DNA from: Nitrosospira sp.
GTDB lineage: Bacteria > Pseudomonadota > Gammaproteobacteria > Burkholderiales > Nitrosomonadaceae
Direction of reading: 5' to 3'
NCBI GenBank assembly: GCA_026399575.1
Contig: JAPLQS010000037.1
Span: 1-32,467 of the forward strand
Length of the DNA: 32,467 nucleotides
Part shown: in pieces, positions 6,813 through 16,349 of the stretch
How positions within the stretch are numbered: the first letter of the stretch is position 1
Layout of the letters: every line of letters starts with the position of its first letter
The notes under the pieces: model-generated
The model's input: the letters and a program-made list of their open reading frames with translations, nothing else
Databases searched by the model: none
What the model was told of the DNA's origin: nothing
Translations under genes and position numbers: made by a program

Positions 6813-9368
6813 ATGTCCTCCGGCACTGTATTCAATCTTGCAGTCAATCCCAAAATCCCCCGCCGGCTGGTGCGCCTGGAGGAGTTGGCCAACAATCTCT
6901 GGTACAGTTGGGATCGCTCCACACGCTCGCTGTTCTCCCGTTTGCATCCCGGCTTATGGGGGGCAGTGGGGCACAACCCCAAGGCTTTCCTTAAGCGCGT
7001 GGACGAATCCCTGCTATTGGAAGCCGCAGAGGATCAGGTATTTCTTGCCAATTACAACAGCATACTATCGTCCTACGATTCTTATCATTCCGAACCGTTA
7101 CGACATAACGGTACCGAAAGCCTGCGTCCGCATGACCAGGTGGCGTACTTCTGTTTCGAGTTCGGTTTTCACGAGAGCTTTCCGATTTATTCCGGCGGCC
7201 TTGGCATCCTGGCTGGTGACCACTGCAAGGCGGCGAGCGACCTGCGCTTGCCGTTTGTCGGTGTTGGTCTGCTCTACCGTCAGGGCTATTTCTTCCAGAC
7301 CATCGACAACCAGGGCAACCAGCAAGTCACCTACACCGATTCGGATTTTGAAGACTTGCCGGTGGTGCCGGTGCTGCATGCAGATGGCTCGGAGGTGCGG
7401 GTCGAAGTGGAATTGCCGCAGCGCAAGGTGGTGATAAAAGTATGGCAAGCGCAGGTGGGTCATGTGACGCTCTATCTGCTGGATACCGATTTGCCGGAGA
7501 ATTCCTCGCAGGATCGCGACATCACCCACCAACTCTATGGCGGCGACAAGGCCATGCGTATCGAGCAGGAAATCATACTTGGTGTCGGCGGCGTGCGCGC
7601 ATTGCAGGCGGTGGGCATGCGGCCCACGGTGTGGCACATCAACGAAGGTCATGCGGCATTCATGATGCTGGAACGCATGCGCACTCTGGTGCAGCAAGGT
7701 CTGGATTTCGCCAGTGCACTGGAAGCGGTGGCAGTGAACACGGTGTTCACCACCCATACTGCAGTACCAGCGGGGCACGACCATTTCAGCGCCGACATGA
7801 TGCAGACATATTTCGAGGGATTCTACCGTGACCTTAGTCTGGCCCGCGAGGAGTTCATGGCGCTGGGCCGCGTTCCGGGCACTCCGGATTTCAACATGAC
7901 CGCGCTTGCCATCCGCAGCTCGCGCTCGCATAACGGCGTGAGCCGGATCCACGGCCATGTGTCGTCGCACATTTGCCAGGATCTGTGGCCACAGATCGAG
8001 CCGGAAGAGAATCCGATGGGATATATCACCAACGGCGTGCATGTGCCGACGTTCCTGGCGCAGGAATGGTCCGACCTGTTCGATCGCCATCTCGGTCACG
8101 AGTGGCGCAACAAAATGTGCGACATCGAGTACTGGTCGCGCATCGAGACCATACCTGACCACCAGTTCTGGAGCGTACGGCAGTCACTGAAATCGCAAAT
8201 GCTTTACGGTGTGCGCTCCCATCTCGCCGCACAAAATACCCATAACCATGGTTCTGAGGCGCATCTGGACCGCTTGCTCAAGCTTACCGACCCAATTAAT
8301 CCGAATATCCTGACCATCGGTTTTGCCCGCCGTTTCGCCACTTATAAACGTGCCACGCTGCTGTTCGAGAATCTCGACTGGCTGCGCAAAATCATCCTTG
8401 ATCAGGAGTGCCCGGTGCTGTTTATTTTTGCCGGCAAGGCGCACCCGGCGGATATCCCTGGGCAGGATTTGATCCGGCGCATCAGTCAGGTTGCACGCAT
8501 GCCGGAATTTGAAGGGAAGCTGCTGCTGATCGCGGGCTATGATCTGCGGCTTGCCAGGCGGCTGGTGGCAGGGGTGGATGTGTGGCTCAACAACCCGGTG
8601 TACCCGCTGGAGGCAAGCGGCACTTCCGGAATGAAAGCGGGCATCAACGGAACAATTAACCTGAGCGTGCTCGATGGCTGGTGGGGAGAAGGCTACAACG
8701 GCAAGAATGGCTGGGCTATCAAACCGGGACCGGAGGATATGCCGCCCACGCTGCGCGACAAGGAAGAGAGCCAGACCCTCTATGAAATTCTGCAGGATCG
8801 GGTGGTGCCGCTCTATTATCATCGTGACAAGCTTGGTTACTCGCCCGAGTGGGTGAAAATGGCCAAGCACTCGATGATGTCGTTGCTGCCGCGCTTTAAT
8901 GCCACGCGCATGCTGGGCGAATATCTGAACAACTTCTATCTGCCGGCCAGCAACCAGGGCGCACTCTATACCGAGAACGATTTCGACGGTGCCAGGAAGA
9001 TCGCGGCCTGGAAAGCACATGTGAGAAATGCCTGGGGCGGAGTGACGCTGCGTCGGCTGGATACCCCATGCAAGTGCATCAGTTTTGGTGATGTCGTACA
9101 TTTCAGCATCGCCGCAAGACTGAACGGCCTGCAGCCCGAGGATGTGGTGGTGGAACTGCTGGTTTGCCGCCAGTTCAAAGGCAGCAAGCCATGCGATTTC
9201 AAGCACTTCAGGTTCGAAGCTAGCGGTGTCGAGGAATCGGGTGAATATCTGTTTGAACTGAATCTCGCTCCGGAACTATGCGGCAGACTGGAATATTACA
9301 TCCGTATTTATCCGTATCAGCCGCTGCTGACACATCCGCTGGAAATGGGCCTGATGGTATGGCTGTGA
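6813..9368 (+). CDS. glgP: Alpha-glucan (glycogen) phosphorylase
   Basis: An 851-residue enzyme that releases glucose 1-phosphate from glycogen. The N-terminus (LVRLEELANNLWYSWDRST) matches the DUF3417 domain found on the long alpha-glucan phosphorylases of bacteria and archaea. The pyridoxal-phosphate lysine is Lys608 in EASGTSGMKAGINGT, and GGLGILAGDHCKAASDL near residue 130 is the phosphorylase glucan-site motif. This is the non-MalP/GlgP-E. coli subfamily, judged by the DUF3417 domain and the GTSGMKAG form of the motif. A strong ribosome site (AAGGAGAG) precedes the ATG. The gene converges on glgA with only a short heptad repeat between them, and is the degradative partner of the synthesis operon next to it. 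Confidence 0.95.
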   Translation: MSSGTVFNLAVNPKIPRRLVRLEELANNLWYSWDRSTRSLFSRLHPGLWGAVGHNPKAFLKRVDESLLLEAAEDQVFLANYNSILSSYDSYHSEPLRHNGTESLRPHDQVAYFCFEFGFHESFPIYSGGLGILAGDHCKAASDLRLPFVGVGLLYRQGYFFQTIDNQGNQQVTYTDSDFEDLPVVPVLHADGSEVRVEVELPQRKVVIKVWQAQVGHVTLYLLDTDLPENSSQDRDITHQLYGGDKAMRIEQEIILGVGGVRALQAVGMRPTVWHINEGHAAFMMLERMRTLVQQGLDFASALEAVAVNTVFTTHTAVPAGHDHFSADMMQTYFEGFYRDLSLAREEFMALGRVPGTPDFNMTALAIRSSRSHNGVSRIHGHVSSHICQDLWPQIEPEENPMGYITNGVHVPTFLAQEWSDLFDRHLGHEWRNKMCDIEYWSRIETIPDHQFWSVRQSLKSQMLYGVRSHLAAQNTHNHGSEAHLDRLLKLTDPINPNILTIGFARRFATYKRATLLFENLDWLRKIILDQECPVLFIFAGKAHPADIPGQDLIRRISQVARMPEFEGKLLLIAGYDLRLARRLVAGVDVWLNNPVYPLEASGTSGMKAGINGTINLSVLDGWWGEGYNGKNGWAIKPGPEDMPPTLRDKEESQTLYEILQDRVVPLYYHRDKLGYSPEWVKMAKHSMMSLLPRFNATRMLGEYLNNFYLPASNQGALYTENDFDGARKIAAWKAHVRNAWGGVTLRRLDTPCKCISFGDVVHFSIAARLNGLQPEDVVVELLVCRQFKGSKPCDFKHFRFEASGVEESGEYLFELNLAPELCGRLEYYIRIYPYQPLLTHPLEMGLMVWL

Positions 9369-9372
9369 TGAT

Positions 9373-9436
9373 GGGGAGTGGGGAGTAGTTAAGTGGTAAG
9401 TAGTGAGTGGTGAGTGGTGAGTGGAAAGTGGTAAGT
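9373..9436. repeat. Degenerate heptad tandem repeat (consensus GGTGAGT) between glgP and glgA
   Basis: Nine consecutive units fill almost the whole 74-bp gap between the two convergent stop codons: two of GGGGAGT, one 8-mer AGTTAAGT, then GGTAAGT, AGTGAGT, GGTGAGT, GGTGAGT, GGAAAGT and GGTAAGT. The plus strand is almost free of C across the array. No hairpin terminator is visible in this gap. Confidence 0.85.
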
Positions 9437-9442
9437 GGGGCG

Positions 9443-10984
9443 TTACGTTTTGCGCTTCCGTTTAGGTGCAATCGGGGTGGCACGGACTGGTTTTGCTGAC
9501 CCGGATACCAGCGACAGGTAGATTCCACGGTAGGCTGCAGCGCTTGGGAGCCAACTGAAATCTTTGGTCATGCAGTTTTTCTGCAAGCGGCGCCAGATCG
9601 GTTTGTCCTGGTAGGTGATGCTGACACGACGGATGGCGGCGAGGAAATTGCCGGAGGTCATGGGGTGAAACAAAAAACCGCTGGCACTTCCGTCTGCCAG
9701 TGTTGCCGGGGTGCAATCCACTACCGTGTCGAGCAGGCCACCGGTGGCATGCACCAGTGGTGGCGTGCCATAGCGCTGGCTGTACATCTGGTTCAAACCG
9801 CAGGGCTCGAAGCGCGACGGCATCAGGAAGCTGTCGGCGCCGGCCTCGATCAAGTGTGATAGCGCCTCATCAAAACCGATGCGCACCGCAATTTTCCCGG
9901 GGTGAGTCTTTGCCAGCAACGCCAACTGCTGTTCCAGCGCCGCTTCGCCATTACCAAGAATGACCAGTTGTGCAGGAAGCCTGATCAGTTGCAGCGCGAC
10001 CTGCAGCAGCAGATCGTAGCCTTTCTGGTGAGTGAAACGGCTCACTGCCCCAAACAACAAAATATCCGGATCGAGCGTGAGTCCCAGCGCCTGCTGCAAT
10101 GCACGTTTGTTGGCGGCCTTGGCGGCAAGCCTGCGGACAGTGTAATTGCGCGCAAGACAGGGGTCGGTGGCGGGGTCCCATTCGACCGTGTCGATGCCAT
10201 TGATGATGCCGCTGAGATGTTTGCGGCGTCCTGCCAGCAAGCCTTGCAAGCCGAAACCCAGTGGTGCCGTCTGGATTTCTCTGGCATAGGTGGGGCTGAC
10301 GCTGACGATGTGGTCGGCATAATAGAGTCCGGCCTTGAGAAACGACATTTTGCCGTGGTATTCAACACCGTTGATGTCGAAGCTGGCGGCAGGCAGTCCC
10401 AGTTGGGTTACGCTGCCAGGCGGGAATACCCCCTGGAAAGCGAGATTGTGCACCGCCATCAGAGATGCCGCTTTTGTTCCCCGATGAAAATGCAGATATG
10501 CCGGCGTGAGGCCGCTTTGCCAGTCATTGCAGTGCACCACCTGCGGGCGCCAGGCGAGCGGACTGGCATCGCAAGCCAGAATAGCGCCGACTTTTGCGAG
10601 CAGGCCGAAACGCAGCGCGTTATCCGGCCAGTCGTGGCCGGCTGCATCCAGGTATGGACCGCCCTCACGCCGATAGAGTCCGGGGCAGTCGATGATGAAT
10701 ACGGGAACATCGGTGGACGTAGTTACCGGCAGTCTGGCGGATAGCAGCACGGCTGGAGGAAACTGTGCCAGATCATTCAATTCTGCCACTTTGCGTTTGT
10801 GTTTGAGTCCCGCCAGCACTTGCGGGTAGCCGGGAATCAGCAGGCGCACATCCACCCCCAGTTGCCGTAGCGCCGCCGGCAGTGCTGCGCTGACGTCGCC
10901 CAGACCGCCGGTTTTACTCAGGGGATGGACTTCAGATGTGATGAACAGGACACTAAGTTCGGAGCGTGATGGGCTGGGTGGCAT
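9443..10984 (-). CDS. glgA: Glycogen synthase (ADP-glucose type, GT5)
   Basis: A 513-residue GT-B glycosyltransferase that transfers glucose from ADP-glucose to the growing alpha-1,4-glucan. The N-terminal KTGGLGDV loop (Lys24 onward, after SVLFITSEVHPLS) binds ADP-glucose. The C-terminal domain has the GT5 pattern RFEPCGLNQMYSQRYGTPP followed by TGGLLDTV. Length is slightly above the common 475-490 residues because of a basic C-terminal tail (PKRKRKT). ATG at 10984 is followed by a short Ser/Pro-rich leader. It is the last gene of the minus-strand operon glgB - thiolase - pgi - glgA, 30 bp after pgi, and ends beside the heptad repeat. Confidence 0.96.
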   Translation of the reverse strand: MPPSPSRSELSVLFITSEVHPLSKTGGLGDVSAALPAALRQLGVDVRLLIPGYPQVLAGLKHKRKVAELNDLAQFPPAVLLSARLPVTTSTDVPVFIIDCPGLYRREGGPYLDAAGHDWPDNALRFGLLAKVGAILACDASPLAWRPQVVHCNDWQSGLTPAYLHFHRGTKAASLMAVHNLAFQGVFPPGSVTQLGLPAASFDINGVEYHGKMSFLKAGLYYADHIVSVSPTYAREIQTAPLGFGLQGLLAGRRKHLSGIINGIDTVEWDPATDPCLARNYTVRRLAAKAANKRALQQALGLTLDPDILLFGAVSRFTHQKGYDLLLQVALQLIRLPAQLVILGNGEAALEQQLALLAKTHPGKIAVRIGFDEALSHLIEAGADSFLMPSRFEPCGLNQMYSQRYGTPPLVHATGGLLDTVVDCTPATLADGSASGFLFHPMTSGNFLAAIRRVSITYQDKPIWRRLQKNCMTKDFSWLPSAAAYRGIYLSLVSGSAKPVRATPIAPKRKRKT

Positions 10985-11014
10985 GGAGTGGATTAGTTGT
11001 CTGCCGCTCTGTTA

Positions 11015-12649
11015 CTAACGGTTTGCCTTGAAATAATTCATTAGTCCGTTGCTGGATGCGTCATGGGTGGCTGTCGGACCATCCTGCTCCAGTTCAGCCA
11101 GAATTGTCCCGGCCAGTTGTTTGCCCAGCTCCACGCCCCATTGATCGAATGGGTTTATGTTCCAGACTACGCTTTGTACAAATACCTTGTGTTCGTACAG
11201 GGCGAGCAGCGACCCCAGAGTTTGGGGATCCAGTTGCCTGAACAGGATGGAAGTGGTGGCATGGTTGCCGGGAAACACCTTGTGCGGCAGCAGTTGCTCC
11301 AGCGCTTCTCCTGTCATCCCCTGGGCTGCCAGTTCGGCACGGACTTTGTTAGCATTCTTGCCGCACATCAGCGCTTCGGTCTGGGCAAAGAAATTTGCCA
11401 GCAACAGGCGGTGATGATTGCCGATGGGGTTGTGACTTTGGCAGGGTGCCAGGAAATCGGCCGAGATGGTTTGTGTGCCCTGGTGCAGCAGTTGGTAGAA
11501 AGCATGTTGCCCGTTGGTTCCCGGTTCACCCCACACCACTACGCCGGTGCTGTAGTCCACCGCGTTACCGTCACGGTCTATGCGCTTGCCGTTGCTCTCC
11601 ATTTCCAGTTGTTGCAGATAAGCCGGGAAGCGCTGCAGATACTGATCGTAAGGTAGTACCGCATGGGTTGTGGCACCGCAGAAATTGATCTGCCAGATGC
11701 CGATGAGAGCAAGCATGACCGGCAGATTCTGTTCCAGCGGCGTGCTGCTGAAATGCCGATCCATTTCCTTTGCCCCGGCGAGCAGTGCATGAAAATTCTC
11801 CATGCCGATCGCAAGTGCAATCGGCAGGCCGATGGCCGACCACAGCGAATAGCGTCCGCCCACCCAATCCCAGAACTCGAACATATTGCCGGAGTCGATG
11901 CCAAATTTCTCCACCTCCACACGGTTGGTGGAGACCGCAACAAAATGGGTGGCGATATCCTGTTCCCTGTCGCCATGGGTAAGAAACCACTCCCGCGCGG
12001 CGCGGGCATTGGCCATGGTTTCCTGGGTGGTGAAAGTTTTCGAGGCGATGATGAACAGCGTGGTTTCCGGGTTCAACTGCCGCAGCGTTTCGACAAGCTG
12101 GGTGCCGTCGATGTTGGAAACGAAGTGTGTTGCGAGATGGGGCGAGCCATAAGGCCGGAGCGCTGCGACCACCATTGCCGGTCCCAGATCGGAACCGCCG
12201 ATGCCGATATTGACTACATCGGTGAAGCGCTTGCCGGTGTAGCCTTTCAGCTCGCCACTGCGCACCGCGTGCGAGTATTGCTCCATCTGTGCCAGCACCC
12301 GTTTGACCGCAGGCATGACATCGATCCCGTCCACCCGCGCTGGGTTGTCGCCGCGCAGCGCAACATGCAGGGCGGCACGGCCCTCGGTATTATTTATTTT
12401 CTCGCCACGGAACATCCGTGCGATCCAATCCTCCAGCCCTTGCTGGCGGGCGAGTGCCAGCAGCAAGGCGATGGTCTCCGCGCTGACGGGCTGCTTGGAA
12501 TAATCCAGCAGCATGTCATTGAATCGCAGCGAGAATTTGTCGAAGCGCTGTTTATCCTGTACAAACAACTCGCGCAAATGCTGCCCTGCGATGACTGGCT
12601 GGTGGGCCTGCAATGCAAGCCAGGCAGGGGACAGGGTGAGAGTGGACAT
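11015..12649 (-). CDS. pgi: Glucose-6-phosphate isomerase
   Basis: A 544-residue enzyme interconverting glucose 6-phosphate and fructose 6-phosphate, which connects the glycogen genes to glycolysis/gluconeogenesis. Family signatures are present: [15 protein letters not shown] in the sugar-phosphate site, [16 protein letters not shown] (Pgi signature 1) and the C-terminal [10 protein letters not shown]. The open frame continues 81 codons upstream into the thiolase gene; the ATG at 12649 ([13 protein letters not shown]) gives the normal Pgi N-terminus and has AGGAA about 9 bases before it. It lies 32 bp after the thiolase and 30 bp before glgA, so it is probably co-transcribed with the glycogen genes. 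Confidence 0.97.
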   Translation of the reverse strand: MSTLTLSPAWLALQAHQPVIAGQHLRELFVQDKQRFDKFSLRFNDMLLDYSKQPVSAETIALLLALARQQGLEDWIARMFRGEKINNTEGRAALHVALRGDNPARVDGIDVMPAVKRVLAQMEQYSHAVRSGELKGYTGKRFTDVVNIGIGGSDLGPAMVVAALRPYGSPHLATHFVSNIDGTQLVETLRQLNPETTLFIIASKTFTTQETMANARAAREWFLTHGDREQDIATHFVAVSTNRVEVEKFGIDSGNMFEFWDWVGGRYSLWSAIGLPIALAIGMENFHALLAGAKEMDRHFSSTPLEQNLPVMLALIGIWQINFCGATTHAVLPYDQYLQRFPAYLQQLEMESNGKRIDRDGNAVDYSTGVVVWGEPGTNGQHAFYQLLHQGTQTISADFLAPCQSHNPIGNHHRLLLANFFAQTEALMCGKNANKVRAELAAQGMTGEALEQLLPHKVFPGNHATTSILFRQLDPQTLGSLLALYEHKVFVQSVVWNINPFDQWGVELGKQLAGTILAELEQDGPTATHDASSNGLMNYFKANR

Positions 12650-12681
12650 GTTGTCTTGTTCCTGATCGTGGGAAACTCGGG

Positions 12682-13866
12682 TTATAGGCGCTCGAATACC
12701 GCTGCGATGCCCTGACCACCGCCGATGCACATGGTTACCAGCGCATAGCGTCCGCCGCTGCGGTGCAGTTCGTAAATGGCTTTGACCGTGAGGATGCAAC
12801 CGGTCGCCCCGATGGGGTGTCCCAGCGCCACCGCGCCGCCGTTGGGGTTGGTTTTTGCCGGATCGAAATGCAGTTCCCGTGCTACGGCACATGCCTGAGC
12901 AGCAAAAGCTTCGTTGGACTCAATCACGTCCATGTCGGCCACCGTGAGACCGGCGCGCTTCATGGCAGTTTGCACTGCCGGCACCGGGCCAATGCCCATG
13001 TATTTCGGATCGACCCCAGCGTGGGCATAGGACACCAGTCGCGCCATCGGTTTGAGGCCGCGCTGCTCGGCGACACTGCGCTCCATCAGCACTACCGCCG
13101 CCGCGCTGTCGTTGATGCCGGAAGCGTTGCCAGCCGTGACCGTACCATCTTTCTGGAACACCGGGCGGAGTCCGGCCAGACCCTCGATACTCACATCCGC
13201 GCGCGGATGTTCGTCAGTAGCAAAGGTCGTCGTACCTTTACGGGTTTTCAATTCCATGGGCAGGATCTGTTCCCGGAAATAACCATTCGTGATGGCATGG
13301 ATGGCGCGGCGGTGGCTTTCCAGCGCGAAGCTATCCTGCTCTGCACGGCTGATGCCCCACTTGGCGGCAATGTTTTCCGCGGTAATTCCCATGTGCACGT
13401 TGTCGAACGGGTCGGTCAGTGCCCCTGCCATCATGTCCACGGTGCTGCCGTCATTCATGCGCTGTCCCCAGCGCAGTGCTGGCAGCAGATAGCCGCCGCG
13501 ACTCATCGATTCCGCACCACCGGCGACGGCTGCATCGGTGTCACCCAGCAGGATGGTCTGCGCGGCGGAGATGATGGCCTGCAGGCCGCTGCCGCACAAG
13601 CGATTCAAGGTCAGTGCCGCGGTGCTCTGCGGCAGGCCGCCGTTGATGCAAGCCACGCGTGCGAGATACATGTCACGGGCTTCGCCGTGGATTACATTGC
13701 CAAATACCAGATGGCCGGCTTCATTGGGATCAATCCCGGCACGCGCCACTGCTGCGCGCACCACGGTTGCCGCCAGTTCTGTAGCAGCAACATCTCTGAG
13801 CGCGCCGCCGTAATCGCCGATGGCGGTGCGGACACCGCTCAATATCACTACTTCGCGCGCATTCAT
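12682..13866 (-). CDS. Acetyl-CoA C-acetyltransferase (biosynthetic-type thiolase)
   Basis: A 394-residue thiolase. The nucleophile Cys91 is in [11 protein letters not shown], His350 in GHPIGATG and the acid/base Cys380 in CIGGGQG, all standard for the family, as is the length. It condenses two acetyl-CoA to acetoacetyl-CoA, or the reverse; the sequence alone does not separate a PhaA (polyhydroxybutyrate) role from a degradative one. The ATG at 13866 has AGGAAA 6 bases upstream. Its position is odd: it sits between glgB (64 bp upstream) and pgi (32 bp downstream) in an otherwise glycogen-related operon. No phaB or phaC is in the window. Confidence 0.93.
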   Translation of the reverse strand: MNAREVVILSGVRTAIGDYGGALRDVAATELAATVVRAAVARAGIDPNEAGHLVFGNVIHGEARDMYLARVACINGGLPQSTAALTLNRLCGSGLQAIISAAQTILLGDTDAAVAGGAESMSRGGYLLPALRWGQRMNDGSTVDMMAGALTDPFDNVHMGITAENIAAKWGISRAEQDSFALESHRRAIHAITNGYFREQILPMELKTRKGTTTFATDEHPRADVSIEGLAGLRPVFQKDGTVTAGNASGINDSAAAVVLMERSVAEQRGLKPMARLVSYAHAGVDPKYMGIGPVPAVQTAMKRAGLTVADMDVIESNEAFAAQACAVARELHFDPAKTNPNGGAVALGHPIGATGCILTVKAIYELHRSGGRYALVTMCIGGGQGIAAVFERL

Positions 13867-13930
13867 GACATTTTCCTTGTTTGCCGGAAATATTTTACTT
13901 TGCGCACACTCGGTGGCTGCGTTTTGCAGA

Positions 13931-16207
13931 TCAATTGCGCACTACATTCGTTAATGCCGTGCTGCCATATGAATCTTCCAGGGAAAGAATGATCCCTGCC
14001 AGCGGCGGCAGCGTGACGACAATGGAATCCGGCAGTCCCATCCATGACTCGCCGCTGCTGGCGAGGTGACCCAGACTGCCCAGATTGCTGCCGCCGTAGT
14101 AAGTGGAATCACTGTTGAATATTGCATGATAATTTCCCGCAACAGGCACACCGATACGATAGCCCACGCGCGGCACCGGAGTAAAATTGAGTATGACCAG
14201 CACGAATGAGCCATCCTGTGCGCGGCGCAGGTAACTGATCACGGAATTATCGGCATCGTGGCAGTCGATCCAGGCAAAGCCTTCTGGAGAGAAGTCCAGT
14301 TGATACAACGCCGGAATATTGTTGTAGAGATGGTTGAGATCACGCAGCACCGCTTGCACGCCGCAGTGCTGTTCATATTTCAGCAGACTCCAGTCCAGTT
14401 CCCGGCTGGCATTCCATTCGCGTCCCTGGGCAAATTCGTTACCCATGAAATTGAGCTTCTTGCCGGGGTAAGTCATTTGATATGCGAACAACAGGCGCAG
14501 GTTGGCGAATTTCTGCCAGGCGTCGCCCGGCATTTTGTCCAGCAGCGAGCCCTTGCCATGCACCACTTCATCGTGCGAAAACGGCAGCATGAAATTTTCG
14601 GTATGGGCATAGAGCTGACCGAAAGTGAGCCGATTATGATGAAACCGCCGGTGCACCGGGTCTTGCAGCATGTAGGCAAGCGTATCGTTCATCCAGCCCA
14701 TGTTCCACTTCATCGAGAATCCCAATCCACCGGCATAGGTGGGATGCGACACCCCCGGCCACGCGGTGGACTCCTCGGCCAGCGTCAGCGCCCCAGGGAA
14801 TTCTTCATGCACCATGATGTTCAATTCACGCAGGAATTCGATGGCCTCGAGGTTTTCCCTGCCGCCATATTTGTTGGGCAACCATTCGTCCTGCTTGCGG
14901 GAATAGTCCAGATAGAGCATGGATGCAACCGCGTCCACCCGCAGTCCGTCAAAATGAAATTCCGCTAGCCAGTAATGCGCGCTGGATAGCAGAAACGATT
15001 TAACTTCATTACGCCCGAAATTGAAAATATAAGTGCCCCAGTCCTGGTGAAATCCCAGGCGCGGGTCTTCGTGTTCGTATAGTGCGGTGCCGTCAAAACG
15101 GGACAGGGCAAAGGCGTCCTGCGGAAAGTGTGCAGGCACCCAGTCGAGTATCACACCGATCCCCGCCTGATGGCAGGCATCGATAAAGAATTTCAGATCA
15201 TCCGGTGGGCCATAGCGGCTGGTGGCAGCGAAATAGCCGGTGGTCTGGTAACCCCAGGACTCATCGAGAGGATGCTCCGACAGCGGCAGCAGTTCGATAT
15301 GGGTATGGCCCATTTCCAGGACGTAGGGAATCAGGTGTTGGGCAAGCTCGCGATAAGTATAGCAGCGTCCATCCGGATGCCTTTTCCACGATCCGGCATG
15401 AATTTCGTAGATATTCAGCGGCGCGTGCAGCCAGTCCCACTCTGCGCGGTTTGCCAGCCAGCCGCTATCCCGCCAGTTGATAATATCGGAAGTGGGGGTA
15501 CGCGCGGCAGTGCCGGGGCGCAGTTCGTAGCGCGTGGCATAAGGGTCGGTTTTCAGCACGACTTCGCCACTATCGCGGTTGCGGATCTCGTACTTGTAGA
15601 GTGAGTCCGGCGGCAGGTTCGGGATAAACAGCTCCCAGACACCGCTGGAGCCGTGTACCGCCATCGGATGCACTCGCCCATCCCAGCGGTTGAAATCACC
15701 TACTACGCTGATGCGTTCAGCATTGGGTGCCCACACCGAAAAACATATCCCTGCGACACCATGGATTTCAGCAATACGGGCGCCCAGGGTGCGGTACGCT
15801 TGCCGTAACCGGCCTTCGTTGAACAGATGCAAGTCATGAGCGGAAATTTGTGGCGGGAATGCATAAGCATCATAAGTTTCATATACTGTGGTATTCCGCG
15901 CTGTGTCATGTTCCTCAACGCGCAGCAGATAGGGTATGGCGGGCAGAATTGCGCCGTGCCATTCGAAAACCCCGCTGGGATGGACGCACGTCATTGGCTC
16001 AAAGCCATCGGCCGTCTTGATCCAGACGTTGCCGGCGTGGGGACGGAATACCCGCACCAGGCCGTGGTCTTGCTGCATGCGTGCGCCAAGAAAAGCAAAA
16101 GGATCGTGCAGCCGTGCTGCCAGTAGCGCTTTCAGCAGCGGATCGGCTTTAACCGAGGTGACGGGTTTCACGAGGCTGGATTGCATGTGTGGAATTATAG
16201 CTTGCAT
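13931..16207 (-). CDS. glgB: 1,4-alpha-glucan branching enzyme (GH13)
   Basis: Introduces alpha-1,6 branches into glycogen. Counting from Met at 16207 (758 residues), the catalytic triad is Asp425 (LRVDAVASM), Glu478 (LAEESTAW) and Asp546 ([12 protein letters not shown]), with exactly the spacing of E. coli Asp405, Glu458, Asp526. An N-terminal carbohydrate-binding (CBM48) region precedes the barrel and an all-beta C-terminal domain follows. The frame is open to an ATG at 16309, but that extra stretch coincides with a long inverted repeat and reads as non-family sequence. Starts at 16207 or 16186 fit better; none has a good ribosome site. A TATAAT on the minus strand (16199-16194) would suit a near-leaderless start at 16186. 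First gene of the operon; divergent from glgC. Confidence 0.95.
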   Translation of the reverse strand: MQAIIPHMQSSLVKPVTSVKADPLLKALLAARLHDPFAFLGARMQQDHGLVRVFRPHAGNVWIKTADGFEPMTCVHPSGVFEWHGAILPAIPYLLRVEEHDTARNTTVYETYDAYAFPPQISAHDLHLFNEGRLRQAYRTLGARIAEIHGVAGICFSVWAPNAERISVVGDFNRWDGRVHPMAVHGSSGVWELFIPNLPPDSLYKYEIRNRDSGEVVLKTDPYATRYELRPGTAARTPTSDIINWRDSGWLANRAEWDWLHAPLNIYEIHAGSWKRHPDGRCYTYRELAQHLIPYVLEMGHTHIELLPLSEHPLDESWGYQTTGYFAATSRYGPPDDLKFFIDACHQAGIGVILDWVPAHFPQDAFALSRFDGTALYEHEDPRLGFHQDWGTYIFNFGRNEVKSFLLSSAHYWLAEFHFDGLRVDAVASMLYLDYSRKQDEWLPNKYGGRENLEAIEFLRELNIMVHEEFPGALTLAEESTAWPGVSHPTYAGGLGFSMKWNMGWMNDTLAYMLQDPVHRRFHHNRLTFGQLYAHTENFMLPFSHDEVVHGKGSLLDKMPGDAWQKFANLRLLFAYQMTYPGKKLNFMGNEFAQGREWNASRELDWSLLKYEQHCGVQAVLRDLNHLYNNIPALYQLDFSPEGFAWIDCHDADNSVISYLRRAQDGSFVLVILNFTPVPRVGYRIGVPVAGNYHAIFNSDSTYYGGSNLGSLGHLASSGESWMGLPDSIVVTLPPLAGIILSLEDSYGSTALTNVVRN

Positions 16208-16232
16208 GTGACTGTTGATTCGGAGCAAATTT

Positions 16233-16291
16233 AAGGAGTCACTGAACAGATTCTCCGTCGTGCCTGCGTATAACTCGTTCAGTGACTTCTT
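16233..16291. repeat. Long inverted repeat in the glgB/glgC divergent region
   Basis: Arms 16233-16247 and 16277-16291 pair at 14 of 15 positions (core GTCACTGAAC / GTTCAGTGAC) around a 29-base spacer. It lies between the two divergent genes and overlaps the doubtful 5' extension of the glgB frame. It may be a regulator site, a hairpin in the leader, or the remnant of a small mobile repeat; a related sequence occurs at 23366-23386. Confidence 0.7.
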
Positions 16292-16349
16292 ATTGCGAGA
16301 AAGTGCCATAATGCAGAAAGATGCGGCAACATAATCAGGGGAGCAATAT

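Noticed and set aside
7098-8162. Long minus-strand open frame inside glgP (354 codons), and similar ones opposite addA, addB and glgB
   Set aside because: These are mirror frames of GC-rich coding sequence, rich in His/Arg/Gln without recognisable domains, while the opposite strand encodes well-defined enzymes.
9373-9436. Heptad array considered as a CRISPR or iteron origin
   Set aside because: Units are 7 bp with no spacers, and no replication or Cas gene is nearby; it is a simple tandem repeat.
16208-16309. N-terminal extension of the glgB frame to ATG 16309
   Set aside because: It coincides with a long inverted repeat, lacks a ribosome site, leaves only 40 bp to the glgC start and makes GlgB longer than usual.
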